DNA of 64,000 bases from Adiantum capillus-veneris (GCA_014529385.2 CM043959.1:10380809-10444808), one strand, 5' to 3'; counted from the stretch's first letter, positions 41,158 through 53,281 are shown. Program-made: numbers and translations. Notes: generated from the letters alone by a model not told the origin.

Positions 41158-41204
<47 letters not shown>

Positions 41205-41519
41205 TCTGCCGGAGGGCTATCTTGGGTCGAGGGTAAAGGCAGGCAGGCACACTTCTATGTCTTTCTTGCAGCTCAAGGGTTGCCTTGGCATGCACTGCGA
41301 TTCTCTGGCGATAGCCAGTATAGCTTTCGGGGGCGACGCTCAAGTTTGGGGGCGAGGGAGAAGGGTATCTTACGAGAGCATCTACAAAAGTAATGCTTTT
41401 CTTTTAAAGCATCCCAGTAGTAGTATGCGTGGTCAATTTTGGAAAAAAGGGAAATTGAATAGAATCGAAATTGATTAGCGAAGGACAGGACTTTCGAAGC
41501 TGAAAGAGTTTTCGGCATG
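40481..41519. repeat. Non-coding DNA with three TC microsatellites in a partial tandem duplication
   Basis: (TC)n runs are at 40923-40954, 41045-41081 and 41163-41200. The last two lie in a duplicated unit: GATAGTCTGCAGGAGGGTTGTCTTGGGT at about 41099-41126 recurs as CATAGTCTGCCGGAGGGCTATCTTGGGT at about 41200-41228, period about 102 bases. The strand bias switches from GA (left of 40480) to TC (right of 40920). No gene was recognised. Confidence 0.75.
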
Positions 41520-41660
41520 TGTTGAGGGGGGAGTATTCAACACTCTAGGGCTATTCTATCTTTCCGTTGTACACTAAGTAATACACTCTCTGTTGTGTGC
41601 CTTGAGCTTCCTTCATCTTCTCCAAGTTCTGTGTATTTCCTTGCAACCCTAATTCCAACA
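41520..41660 (+). repeat. Short LTR of a Ty1/copia element (141 bp)
   Basis: Begins TGTTG and ends CAACA, perfect short inverted ends, and is followed by a primer-binding site and a copia gag. No 3' partner is present in the window. The first 23 bases are themselves an inverted pair (TGTTGA and TCAACA). Confidence 0.6.
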
Positions 41661-41662
41661 AT

Positions 41663-41674
41663 TGGTATCAATGC
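41663..41674 (+). other. Primer-binding site of the copia element
   Basis: TGGTATCAATGC, two bases after the LTR, matches the initiator-Met primer site TGGTATCAGAGC with two mismatches. Confidence 0.65.
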
Positions 41675-42053
41675 AGGTTGCGTTCTCCCGGGCTTAGTCG
41701 CGACAGTTTTAGCACAGACCTGCTCACTTTCTTCGATTTTTGTGAGCTTCGATGAGCGTCAACAAGTCCACAACTACTTCGGGAGAGCTCGTAAAGTTAG
41801 TCTACTCAAATTTTCGATTCGGACTCATTGTGACCTCCATTTCCACTACAGGGACTGTTGTAGAGGCAAATTCGTCATTTTGTGAAGAATTTTTGTCAGT
41901 GCCGTTCTGCATAACTGGTCCCTTATAGTCCTCTACGGGTTGTGCTATATAGCATGTGTTGGTCCCACTTCGTTTCTCCTCTTTTTGGGCAGTTTTCACA
42001 TCAGGTGCAGGCATTCACCACCATGGGCTGACAACAACAGAGATGTGTTCAAG

Positions 42054-42661
42054 ATGTTTGATGCTGATGATAAATTGGATGGGGACAATTACCCTATGTG
42101 GTCTTACATGATGCAATATGTCCCTGTGTCAAAGGGCGTTTGGAATATTATGGAGGGCATTGATGTATGTCTTGGTTCTGAGGATGTAGGCGATGTTGAG
42201 GATGTTGTAGGTTTTAGTGGCAAGGTTGTTGCTGCGAGAGATTTTTTTTCTACGACTGAGCAAGCTTGTTGGGATGTAAGAGATGCGCAAAATCTTGCAT
42301 CGATTGCTTTGTCCGTGAAGCACACTATCACTCCTCATATTCCTTCAACAAAATCTGCAAAACAGGCTTGGGATATTTTGGCTGGTCTTTATGCAAGTCG
42401 CAATGAGAATACAATTGCATTGCCGGTAAAGAGCTGGAGTCAATGGAGTAAAAAATTATGCACGAGGAAGATGAGATGGAAACTTTTCTTGCTGTTGTCA
42501 AGGATATTAATGAGCAACTTATTTCTACAGACGAAGCTGTAAGGACATTGGCGAACCCAAAAGGCTTAACTATGAAGTATTTTTCGAGTCTAAAAGTTTA
42601 TCAAAATCTTTCACACAATGCATTTCTCTCTCAATTGAGGAATGTTAATGCATGACTTGCC
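42054..42661 (+). pseudogene. Ty1/copia gag
   Basis: MFDADDKLDGDNYPMWSYMM is the classic copia gag start, where a small protein-wide motif L.G.NY..W opens the capsid. It continues with WDVRDAQNLASIALSVKHTI and SAKQAWDILAGLYASRNEN, the UBN2-type core. A frameshift near 42430 moves the frame to MHEEDEMETFLAVVKDINEQ, and another follows near 42560. At about 42655 the sequence changes to a gypsy RT, so protease, integrase and RT of this copia element are missing. Confidence 0.75.
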
Positions 42662-43480
42662 TCTTGGAATTCCACCTTCACACCCTGAAGACCATAGAAT
42701 AAATATTATCTCGAGTAGTGAATCACCTTGTAGAGCACCTTATCAAGTAAACCCTAAGCTTTTTATAAAGAAATACAAAACCAAATAAAAAACTTACTCA
42801 AATGGAGACTCATAAGACCTAGTAGTGTATAAACTACAAGATTTCGATAATATCACTATTAAGAGTAGGTATTTTATTCTTAGAATAGAAGATTTGCTAA
42901 ACAAACTTAAAGAGAAAAATGTTTTCAGTAGATTGATTTTAAGTTTGGATACAATCATGTCAAAATGTTTGAAGAGGATATCTATAAAATTGCATTTAGC
43001 ACATGAACTGGGCATTATGAGTTTCTTGTTATGCTGTTTGGTCTCAGAAACACAATAGTCTCTTTTTACATACATGATGAACATCATTTTAATCAATCAT
43101 CATGATTTTTTCATTTTCATTTTCAATGATATTTTGGGGTTTAGTAATATGAAAACGAGCATAAAGAACACTTAATAAGTGTATTTGACTTGCTCAAACA
43201 AAATCATTTGTATATGAATCCCGAGAAAAACTCATCTTTCAAGTTTCCATTGAATATTTCAGACATATTGTTTTAGAAAAGAAAATTCATATTGATCCAA
43301 AGAAAATCAAAGATCATGGCCTAAACTTAAAACTTTTCATGAGCTATACTCATTTATTGATCATGGTAGTTATTATATGAAGTTTTCTTGTAATTTTTCT
43401 TATTAGTCTCATTATTTGACTCTTCTATTGAAGAAAAGTACTCCTTATGAATGGGATCATTTGCAAAAAAGTCCATATAA
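42655..43480 (+). pseudogene. Degenerate Ty3/gypsy RT fragment
   Basis: After LPLGIPPSHPEDHRIN and RAPYQVNP (pre-RT), the frame at 42825-43058 gives ITIKSRYFILRIEDLLNKLK and HELGIMSFLLCCLVSETQ, a decayed version of the palm ending in MPFGLRNTP-like sequence. FIFNDI near 43110-43130 is the remnant of the FFDDI catalytic box. Stops are frequent and the base composition is very AT-rich, the mark of an old copy. Element A is inserted after it at 43483. Confidence 0.6.
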
Positions 43481-43482
43481 TT

Positions 43483-45008
43483 TGTAATGAAAATGGCCTA
43501 TGAACTTTGAGAATAGCGGAATTAAGAGAATTAGAGAGAACATTTTGTGAGACTACTTTGAGAACATAGGGGCTGAACTTATTTAGCGGTAGAAACTTAA
43601 CCATAATACTTATTTAACTTGGCATGAACAATACTTTTGAAAGAGAGTTTAGAGAACTTGACAACCGGATTTATGTGGAGCCGGTCCCCCCTCCAATAGG
43701 CTTTGGTATTATAGATTCTCCCATCAAGAGAGACTTGATATAATACAATCTTTGTATTCCTTGTGACCTACGTGATGCGATGAAGATGGAAAGCTTCATG
43801 CATCACGAGCATAACATAGACTTTGTAAAAAGCATTAACCATCCCCAGCCTCAATCCCAAGGCCTTAAACGCCTTCAAGGATGGAGAGAGCTAACGGGGA
43901 ATGCAGGTAGGGAAGAGGAAGAAGAAAAATTTATAGGAGAAAGAAATAGTTCCTCACTTATCATCACTCTTCTTGCTAGCATACATAATAGCATAGTAAT
44001 GAAGATGGAGAAGATGGCAAGCTTAAGCAGTTAAGCATGACTCTTGGTTGAATTTGCATTCCTTAGCCAAGAGTGTTGGTGTAGACTCTCAACTTCTCTA
44101 CTAGCTTGGAGAAGGAGCTCTTCCACTTTGCACTTCACACAATGAGTGTGACTGAGTGAGTGAGTGAGTGAGTGTGTGTGTGTGTGTGTGTGTGTGGCAG
44201 AGTATATCTCCCAAGCTACTCCCCTCCTTGCTTTGGTCGACCCTCTCTTCTCGCACTATTTGACACTTGATTGGACATCCTCAAGCCTTGCCAATCACAT
44301 GCTTAGTGCATATCAAGCAACAAGGGTAGGCTTGGAACAAGTGTCCCCCTTTCCCCTTTGAGAGCGAGGACTTGATAAATGCATAGACAATTAACTAAAT
44401 TATCATTCAACCCCTTGGAAGGCCAACCATTAGGCTTTAGGAACACAATGAGGGCAACATGATGAGGAGCTTGACAAGTTCCTAGATGCTTTCTTTGTAT
44501 CAAACTTGCCTTGTGTGAGGGTGTGTGTGTTCTCTCTCTAGCCCCTATAATGAGGGCTCGTCCCCCCTTGAGTAGGGATCATGTTGACTTTGTGGAACAC
44601 CTCAAGCCCCTCAAGCACCTTAGTCATGGAGCACCTCAAGTACTTTAGTCAGCAAGCACGACAAGCACCTCAAGCACCTTAGTCATCAAGCACGATAAGC
44701 ACCTCAAGATTAGGCCGGGTTCCCACCTCAAGCACAACCCTAGCTTACCTAAGGTCAAAGGACTTTTAACACTAACCATTGGAGTTCTTTAATAAAGATA
44801 ACCCTAAGGTCTTTAAGCTCCATTAGCTAGCCTTGCTCTTTGACAGTTTATCTCTCATTTTGACCCCTTTATCATTGGCCCCGTGTTGAGATAGACCCGT
44901 AAGCACATGTCTATATTCTAACCCTTGTTCCCATCTATTCTCCCATATTAAATGATCAATTTAATATGAAAAATAATTTGGATTGGTTAGATATTAGATT
45001 GTATGACA
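43483..45008 (-). repeat. 3' LTR of copy A (1526 bp)
   Basis: On the minus strand it starts TGTCATACAATCTAAT at 45008, right after TTCAAGAGAGAGTTAA, and ends at 43483 (plus-strand TGTAATGAAAATGGCC). It matches copies B and C, for example in TGGAGCCGGTcCCCCC. A (TGAG)n and (TG)n microsatellite lies at 44154-44196, and a GCACCTCAAG-type short repeat (AAGCACCTtAGTCAtcAAGCACgA) recurs at 44600-44710. The frames called here are not genes. Confidence 0.8.
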
Positions 45009-46870
45009 TTAACTCTCTCTTGAAATCATAATCGTCGTCGACTGTGAGGTAGAAGAGATAAATCCTTAGTCATTAGTCAATGTTTCTTAGCGGGTAGAGG
45101 ATCCCTTTTTATGCTACAACATCATTCCAAGAGGGACAACTAATCCATTTAATGCTTGGGAGACTTAGTTTCCGTAAGCATGTCTTCTCTTTAGTCAATT
45201 TAATTCTCCCAAGTAGAGTGACAAATTCTACTTGGTGTTTGAGAGACGTCGTCATCACAAACATGATTCTAAGCATGCATACTACTTAAATTTGTGCACA
45301 ATAAAAAGAGAACTAGTCTTATAAGACAAACCATTGATCATTTAAAAGAAACATGTACATTTGCTTACTCTAATGTAGGATTGTAAGCATTGACAAGGTT
45401 CATACTATCCTTTAGCTGTATTCCTTGCATCCATTAGCATCTTCAAAAGGATAATTTTTGGACTTAATAAGATATCGTTGGATAATCTTACCATGTCATA
45501 GTACCTTGTCTTCATGCCGAAGGATAGCTTCGAGTTGTAGCACCTCTTCTTGGTCTTCGATTTTGGGAGGGTGATCTTCAATACTTGGTTCACTTAGTGG
45601 TTCCTCTTTGTGGGGCTTAAGTAGGCTCACATGAAAAGCATTGTGTATGAGCCAATGGCTCGGCAGCTTGAGTTGATAAGCCGTTTCATTGCTTGGGTTC
45701 AAGATTTGAAAAGGACCATAGTATCTTTTTGCTAGTTTAGCATAATACTTTTGATGGCCTGTAGGATTTTTGCCCATTGTTTGCCTTAATTGAGCCTTGG
45801 GAAACTTAAGGAAGACCCAATAATTTTCTTTAAACGTCAAGGCCTTTATGTTCTTGTCAGCAATAGCTTTTTGCCTTTGTTGAGAGATGGATATAGCTTC
45901 CTTAATATTTTGGAAAGATTCTTGTAGGTCACGGCTATACTCATAGGTAGAGCGAAGATCTTCCCATGTACTTTAAGTAGAAAGGGACTTTAAGGTCTTC
46001 CACCTATGATTTCAAAAGGTTATTTTCCTATAGAATTATGGACAGTATTATTGTATGCATACTCTACAAGAGGTAAGTACTTTTCCCATTGTGAGCGTTG
46101 ATCTACTTCTGTAACATAGGTTTTTAGTAGATTGAGTATCGTAAGATTGGCTATCTCACTTTGGCTATCCGGTTATGGGTGATAGGCTAAAGAGAAATTC
46201 AATCTTGTACCTAGATTTTCAATGAGACCTTTCCAAAAATTATTGGTCATTCTAGGATCTCTATCTGACGATGGATGTTGGCAATCCATGGTGTTTGAAA
46301 ATATGAGATATGAAGAGAGTTGCCATTTGGTGTGCCTTAATAGTCCTTTTGACAGGAATAAATTGTGCTTGCTTGCTAAACCTGTTGACTATTGTCCATA
46401 TTCCTGTATTCTCATGGATAGACTTGGGTAATCCAAAGATAAAATCCATGGATATACTCTCCTAGGTTGAATTAAGGATTGACAATGGCTTGAGTAATCC
46501 AAGTTGCTTCCCTCTATCATACTTAGTTTTTTGGCATACAACACATTTTGACACATACTCTTGTATGTCCACTTTCATGGTAGGCCAATAGACGTACGTC
46601 TCTACTCCTCGAAGAGTAGGTTGAATGCCTCTATGCCCCGCATAGGGAGGAGCATGGGATTCATACATAAATTTATCATGAAGGGAGTGGGTAACACATA
46701 ACCTATTTCCATGATGAAGATAACCATCTTGCCAGTTGAATGGTTCCGCTTTCTTCCCCAAAGCAAGGGCTGACATTATGTCTTTAAAGTCAGGGTCAAT
46801 AGCATACTCATCTATCATAGAAGATATATCATTATGCCCATGCAAGGAAACCCAAAACCCATAAAACAAC
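43483..46870 (-). mobile_element. Chromovirus copy A, 5'-truncated, minus strand
   Basis: On the minus strand it has the region between RNase H and integrase, the HHCC finger, integrase, a chromodomain-like tail and a 1526-bp 3' LTR. It lacks everything upstream of about 46870. Copy B (55595-59281) and copy C (59282 onward) are the same family, judged by the LTR and by near-identical pol segments (MYESHAPPYAGH, YVSKCVVCQKTKYDRGKQ). Confidence 0.8.
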
Positions 46871-46872
46871 AT
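45405..46872 (-). pseudogene. Integrase and chromodomain-like tail of copy A
   Basis: From the right: FNWQDGYLHHGNRLCVTHSL (spacer after RNase H) and the HHCC finger with ESHAPPYAGH and KCVVCQK (46872-46462). Then the integrase core with MDFIFGLPKSIHENTGIW (46449-46261) and, through stops, the catalytic Glu region near 46150-46050. Then the C-terminal module [20 protein letters not shown] (45840-45496), a stop at 45496, and HGKIIQRYLIKSKNYPFED, a chromodomain-like end cut off by that stop. Confidence 0.8.
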
Positions 46873-47628
46873 GACAACATTAATGGATACAATATTATGT
46901 CTGAAAGCAAAAGGTGGTAGTTACCATAATTTAGATTATGTTATTGGAAAATGTACAAATTGTGCCCTGGCTACATTGGATTGTTGTGTATCAATGTTTT
47001 CTTTACCCTCCAAAAGGATGGTAGTGTAGGTTTTCAAAGATCTCAAGGTACCAACAAGCAAGAAAAGAAAAGTGCTATCACACAAGGAAATGTCATGCAA
47101 CAATCTTGTTATGATGTTCTTTCAACATTTGAGGAAATCCACATTGCATAATTTTGTGTACAGATGGCAAGCGCGCAGAGCAATGTAAAGAATGTATCCA
47201 GAGATTCCAAATGATTTTTTTATTTCAGTTGTTGACTTCGTAGAGAACTACGGTTTTAAGGAGTAGATTGAGATCCAATCCATGCATTGGTATTCCGATC
47301 AAGTAACTACTTATGTGTACATAACATACTTGCAAGTCCATTCCTCTTGAAACAATAATTTTATTTTTGGAAACCTCTGATATAATTCCAATAATATCTT
47401 TAATTCAAAATTTTAACATTGTGCATGCAACATCCGCAAGACACTGCATTTCTTTTTATCAAACGACAAGCAACATGATAGACTTTTTGTTCAATATTAT
47501 TTTTTGAGGCATGTAGAGTAGCTTTGGCAATTTGGCTTGAATATCAGCTAGATTTGGTGTGATATGATGGAGTCGCCTCTCAATTCAAAGAAAGATGACC
47601 ATTCTATTTTCTTCCAAGGTATAGAATA

Positions 47629-47686
<58 letters not shown>

Positions 47687-48939
47687 TTGATTTTTGATTT
47701 GTAGATACACTATTTATACAGGATGGAGAATATCCTTGAGCTTTTTTGGATTAGGCCACAAAAAGGGAGAGCATGATGAGGCATGAGCAATAGTAAAGAG
47801 AGCCTTAATGTAATACCACTTATAACCGGACTGCTAAAAGTTACAATATATGTTGTAGATGTGATAGCATTTCTATGAAAAATCGTGATAGATGGTGCTT
47901 CTTCCATAGATACATCACAAGATTGGCATGCCAATCACATGTTTTGGGAGATTGATGTGCAGGATGTGAAAAGGGAAAAGAACTAGGATGTCAAAGTCGT
48001 GGATGTCAAGGGGCTCTACTATCATTTCATTAATGACGAGACCTACAAATTACGTCTCTAACTCTTTGAGAGTGCCTTTATACCTCTTGAATGTGCTCTC
48101 CATACCCTGTCTCATAAGACAACTCTTAATCTTCTTTGCTTGCCTAATTTTTTTCTTCTACTTTAGTACGGTTAGTCCTTGGTTTTTGGCATTTATGTGG
48201 AGAAAAAGTCAAGTTTTGCTTCCTTCAATATAGCCCAATTCTTGGAAACAACTTCTGTCATTCTACCAAAAGCTTTGGCTTCCACTTGTTGGACATTGTT
48301 TGCTAAAAGCATCACTCCCTCCACCTCTCTATGACTATTGTAGTTTAGACACATTTTTCTAAACTTGCTCACCCGTTTAAAGAGGCTCTAATGGCTTGCA
48401 AAAACTTTGGGAATGCATGCCTCTTTGTAACTTCTGAACCAAAATAACCAAAAGTAAGATCCCCTAGGAAACCACTAGTTAAATATTACTAATATGATAC
48501 CAAAACAATCCTACGTTTTGTACAATAAACTACTTTGGTAAAAAAATAAAATGATACCGACATGATACAAGCATAATATTGGCATGTTAGGAGTATTATA
48601 TCATCATGTTACAATGCTTGGTTTCTATTTTGGTGACTGTCACCTCTACTTATTTCCCTATCGTGTCAAATCTAAGGCCCTAACTTGTTAATTCATGTGT
48701 CACTGCCCTTTGGATTATGCCCAATAAAGGAAGGCAATGCTAGCCAATTGGAATGATTATAAAAGGGGATGCTGTCCCATTTTAGACCAAGTACACTTTA
48801 GTAATGGCTAGAAAAAAATTTCATGGGATATCAAATGAGATTATGGATTTATAAATAATTACTAAGAGATACCCCTCCCCAAGGGTCTATGCAAAGATAA
48901 TACAATTGACACTTTTATATAATTCACACTTTTATACAA
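46873..48939. other. AT-rich non-coding DNA with a TC microsatellite
   Basis: (TC)n spans 47632-47683. A 66-residue plus frame (46951-47151) and a minus-strand open stretch (48385-48200, with EGVMLLANNVQQVEAKAFGR) are protein-like but unrecognised. Nothing else is identifiable. The outer part of the left inverted arm may extend into this stretch, but its partner on the right was cut by copy B, so it cannot be traced. Confidence 0.4.
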
Positions 48940-51258
48940 TTTCAATATATGCTAAAAGTTGTTGAAGCGTTTGCATAGGGGAAGAGTTCTCAATGCTTGA
49001 GGTAGCATGGAGTTTAAGACATGAGCTTGAATCCATCTAGAGGTACCCTAGCGACTAGTGTTACCACTAAATGTGTGGTATAGATGAAAGCGCACTCAAG
49101 AAAAATGACCAAGTGGAGGGTGAATATATGTGTACATTGCATAACAGGAATAGAGAGGAAAACAGACGAGTGGAGGGTGAAATAGAGTGCACAAATACAC
49201 GAGAGAATGACAAAATAAAATTTTTAAATGCCCCATCTAAGTGAAAACAGGCAACCATGAATTAGTGCAAGTACAAATCTTGGGTATACCATAACCTCAA
49301 AATATATATGACTAGAAGAAGCACTCAACCCTGTGTAGGGATCATTCGGTCCACTCATCACTTCTAATCCTGCTATCTACAGATAGAGAGAATTTCACTT
49401 TGCAAAGAGAGAGCCAAAACACCTCCAACTTATTTGAACCACACATGCATAAGCTAAGGCCACTTTGCCTCCCACCATGACCCCGAGTTTTGAAAGGATT
49501 CCAAATACTAGTAGGTGGTAGGAAATCCACACCAACCATACCAGGTAAGGTGCCACGCCTTTTTGATTCCCAACATTGGGTGTTAAGGAAAAGCTAAGGC
49601 AAGATACCCAACATGTTACCTGTGTAGGTTGTTCAACCCCTGAGGCACTAATTGTGTAGATGATCTTAACAAAAAAGAAGAAGATCTAGGCAACACCCTC
49701 AATCCAAAAAAGTCCTAGGTCATTGAATCTTTCATCTAAGGCTAAGCGATGTAGGTGATCCTTATCTTGTAGCGACGCTCTCATGAGAAACATAACACAT
49801 GAGTCCAATCAAAATAGCAACTTGCATATGCACAAACAATCCTTTCCCATAGCAATTGGACTTTACAGGGTCTCTACCCTTACACATTCACCATAAAATC
49901 ATCAAACAACTTCATATTCCAATCCAATAGAGTAAATCATAATACAATCCCATCACATGGGTGGGATATCCACCCAGCTCAGGGAGATGCACATCCAACC
50001 TACAAAACCACTTTAGCACATACCATGGATGCAAAAAATTTGACAACATTTTGATAGTATAGCCATAACAAAAAAAAGATCCAAGAGCCACATCCGCTTC
50101 CACCATCAAAATCAAAATTGTAATTCATGAGGATCTTAGCCCTTTACCATAAACCATAACCCTTATTGAAGCAGCTCCCACTCTTGGAGTTTTAACTATA
50201 CACGCTGTAACCAACCAAGCCATCACACATGGCCCTTAAGAAAGGAATTTTTTAATGCATGAAATAAGTATGATCAGAAACTAAACATGACTCTAAAACC
50301 TCATTTTGATAATGTTTAACCATGCATAAGTGACACACTATGACTACACCTCACCCTCCTAGCACATAGAGCTAATTTTGACCTAGAAGGATGGAAAGCA
50401 GTGTACGCTTACACATAAGACATCTACATCAATCTATGAGGTTCCACATATCATATGACATCATCATGTCAACAAAATCATGATGTAAAATAGCCCCACC
50501 ACTTTGATCAATCATATACCATAACATCACATATATGTAAAAAACAGCTTCTTTTTGTTTTTGAATGCATGCATGATATGCAAAAGAAAGTGTTTGACCT
50601 CAAACCACTGCATCAAGATTAGCCCCATTACATATTATAACAGTTTATCACATCACTTTACTGGTATGAAACTTATGTGAAAAACCGTAACACAAAAAGA
50701 AAGTCACTTTATTCAGATTTGGTCGTACAGTTTGGGGTGACTAACCATATACCCCTATATAAGTTTATGGACACCAAACACTTGAAATAAACTCTCCAAA
50801 ACAAACCATAAAACATATATGGACCACTCATCAAACTCACAACTTCATATGGTATTCCCCCTCGGTAGCACCCCTGCATACGTAGGTAACTTCGTACAAG
50901 GAACGGTTAATAACTCGCACTCACCAAGTGATACCGATGATCTAAATATATTTATTAGAAAGTTTAATCAAGGTTTTGATTTGTTTAAGTTGGTTATTTT
51001 ATCCGATGAATCTATATGATGGTTCTCCAAGGAGCCTTGGGTCCAAAATATTCACTCAGTAGTGGAAAACAAACTGTATTTTTACCAGAACTCTTTATTC
51101 ATGCAAAAATTTCACGTGACACACGAGAAAGAAAATACTCTGAATGATATGTGTAATCTTTTTCTCAAATGGTTTGACCTGATCCATAGTGGCTTAAAAG
51201 ATACGACCAAAACAATGTCATATCGTCTACATGACGTGAAACAAAAATAACTACGTGA
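48940..51258 (-). repeat. Left arm of a 2.3-kb inverted repeat
   Basis: Its reverse complement aligns by eye along its length with 53281-55594. Checkpoints are CATAAACTTATATAGGGGTATATGGTTAG against 53752-53775, AACACCCAATGTTGGGAATC against 54937-54956, and CCAAGGCTCCTTGGAGAA against 53482-53500. It includes a purine tract (ACCGAGGGGGAATACC, complement of 50851-50867), so it looks like the 3' untranslated end plus a long LTR of a minus-strand element. Short frames on either strand (49067-49258, 50819-51250) have no family match. Confidence 0.7.
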
Positions 51259-51467
51259 CCATAAACACACTGTGTGTATAAATCAACATGTTAAACATGA
51301 TGAAAGAAGCATGGAACATCCTTGTACACTTCTAGAAAGCCCATACATACCTACGTATACAAAAAAGCAACCACCGAGAGGGTAGTTAGTCAAAAACCAA
51401 GTAGAGAGAGAAAGAGATGATGGCTAGGAGTTTATAGCTTCTTATTGTGCTTGGGAAGTGATAAACG

Positions 51468-52249
51468 ATGGCTGGAAGGATTATTGAATTGCCACAAGAG
51501 AGGGATGATGAGAGCTACATAGAGGTTTTTATAGGCTCCACCCGCGAAGTGAATGAAGAACATGTACACCGTGAAAAGAGGAGAGAATATAGTAAGCAAG
51601 TAGAGAGAGAGTGTTCTTCTTCTTCTTCTTCTTCTCACAAACAAGAGAGAATCTCTTATGGAGATGGTGATGGAGAGCTTGGACCACTCTGTATAATACG
51701 TATGGATAACCGTACGATAGTAGACGCCATTGTCGACTGATACTCAACGGTGACTAAAAATATTTGTATGTGGGAACCAAACAAATGGTGGAGCCATGGA
51801 AGTTGATTAAATATCATGACCAAATTGTTTGTGAGATACCTTCACTTCCCAACTGCATTCACGTACTGGAGAGAGTACCAAAATGGTTCCTGACAAACAA
51901 TGGTATAATTGTCAATCCCCATGTGAAGGAACCCCCTCCACAGTGCATTTCCAAAATAATGATATAATTGTCAATCACCATGTGAAGGAACCCCCTCCAC
52001 AGTGCATTTCCAAAATAATGATATAATTGTCAATCACCATGTGAAGGAACCGCCTCCACAATGCATTTCCAAATCATTGAAAATGCTTTTAGGAGACACA
52101 CTGACATACAAATGCATGAAGGATATCAAGGTTTAAATCAAAGAGTTGTTAATAAAGATGCAAATTGTTCTAGGAGTACTAAATTACAAGATCAAGATTC
52201 TAGTAGAGAACAATGCAACCAGCAACAAAGGGTCAAAGACAAGGATTAA
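51468..52249 (+). pseudogene. Unrecognised ORF with the LYVGTK block (spacer of the inverted repeat)
   Basis: MAGRIIELPQERDDESYIEV opens a charged N-terminus with an eight-Ser run, ending at 51740. After a frameshift LYVGTKQMVEPWKLIKYHDQ to VPKWFLTNNGIIVNPHVKEP follows (51764-51967), homologous to the block near 37710-37900. After two extra copies of a 61-bp repeat it continues at 52061 with FQIIENAFRRHTDIQMHEGY and a basic, glutamine-rich end. No known domain was recognised. Confidence 0.45.
51899..52078 (+). repeat. 61-bp tandem repeat, three copies
   Basis: The unit ATAATTGTCAATCACCATGT followed by GAAGGAACCCCCTCCAC is present at about 51904, 51965 and 52026 with few differences. The period is not a multiple of three, so each copy shifts the reading frame of the surrounding ORF. 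Confidence 0.9.
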
Positions 52250-52800
52250 ACTTTGAGAGCAGGAGATGAACTTGAAGAGCGTGTATCATCTTATCAAATT
52301 CTACAAGAAAATGCTCCAACTAGAAAATCAAATTGTGATGAATTTCATAGAATTTGTTTTTGCTCTATGCATTGCTAGTAAAGGAAGAGGAGCTTCCCAT
52401 ATTTTTTTCTGTTTTGTGTCCAAAGCATAACAAACCAACTGATCAACAATGTTATGTCAAGATAGTGGATCATCTGCAAGGTATCCAAATTTTCTTCTTC
52501 TTTGTTTTTGATGGCAACAATGGTGGTTGTCTATTTGCCCAAGGGGGAGGATTCATCTTGAGCTTTGTATGATGCTCTTGAGCTACTCTTTCTGTCTCTA
52601 CGTCATCGTGGATTTTGTTACATGACACATTCCTTCTTCCATGATGGATCAAACTTGGTGTATATCCTTTGGCTGGCTATTCTTGAGCCTTCTATCTTTT
52701 CTCCTCCTCTAATGGCTTAAGGTTCCTCTAGTCACATTTCATCAATTACAACCTGTTAAAGAGATATGAATTGAGTACATCATCATTCGTTCCTATAGAT
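52250..52800. other. Unrecognised spacer DNA
   Basis: Short frames on both strands only. CCCAAGGGGGAGG at 52538-52550 is a purine tract without a recognisable LTR after it. Confidence 0.3.
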
Positions 52801-53012
52801 GTTTTATCATGCATAATTGGTAAAAGGTGGTTAGCCCTTTGGTGGGTTGTACATTTCTTGTCTACAATTGTGAAATCGAACTCAAGAAATACGATAAACC
52901 ATATGTGTTTTATCATGCATGATTTGTGAAAAGTGGCTAGCCCTTTAATGGGTCATACTTTTCTTATATACAATTGTGAAATCAAACTCAAGAAGTATGA
53001 TAAAACATCAAA
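52801..53012. repeat. 106-bp tandem duplication
   Basis: GTTTTATCATGCAT starts each copy (52801 and 52907). The copies differ by about 15-20 percent by eye and lie inside the RNase H remnant. Confidence 0.85.
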
Positions 53013-53281
53013 AAATATATTTTATACTATAATGTTTGTTCATTAGATAAACAAAAGCTTCATGATCTACAAAGAATGTGAGTTGATTTTCTTATAAATA
53101 GTGTTGAGACTTTTTTCCTAGATCATTCCCAATCCTTTTTGTTCCATATTGGTGTAGTTCTTCTTAGCACCATTCAATCTTTGACTAGCATAACGAATGG
53201 GAAAATCCATGTTACCTTCACTTGATTGAGCTAGTATGCATCTTATAGCATAAGATGATGCATCAATGTGGGCATGAAACG
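52801..53281 (-). pseudogene. Gypsy RNase H fragment with an internal duplication
   Basis: On the minus strand from 53281: PFHAHIDASSYAIRCILAQS, MDFPIRYASQRLNGAKKNYT and NMEQKGLGMI, the ordered start of a gypsy RNase H (catalytic Asp in HIDAS, Glu in the MEQK segment). After a degraded stretch, FDFTIV followed by THxRAxH appears twice because a 106-base segment is duplicated (52801-52906 and 52907-53012). The fragment stops exactly where the right inverted arm begins. Confidence 0.65.

Noticed and set aside
38481-41343. Many frames of 60-160 residues rich in SLSLSL or RERERE
   Set aside because: They are microsatellites read in translation; both strands and several frames are open at once.
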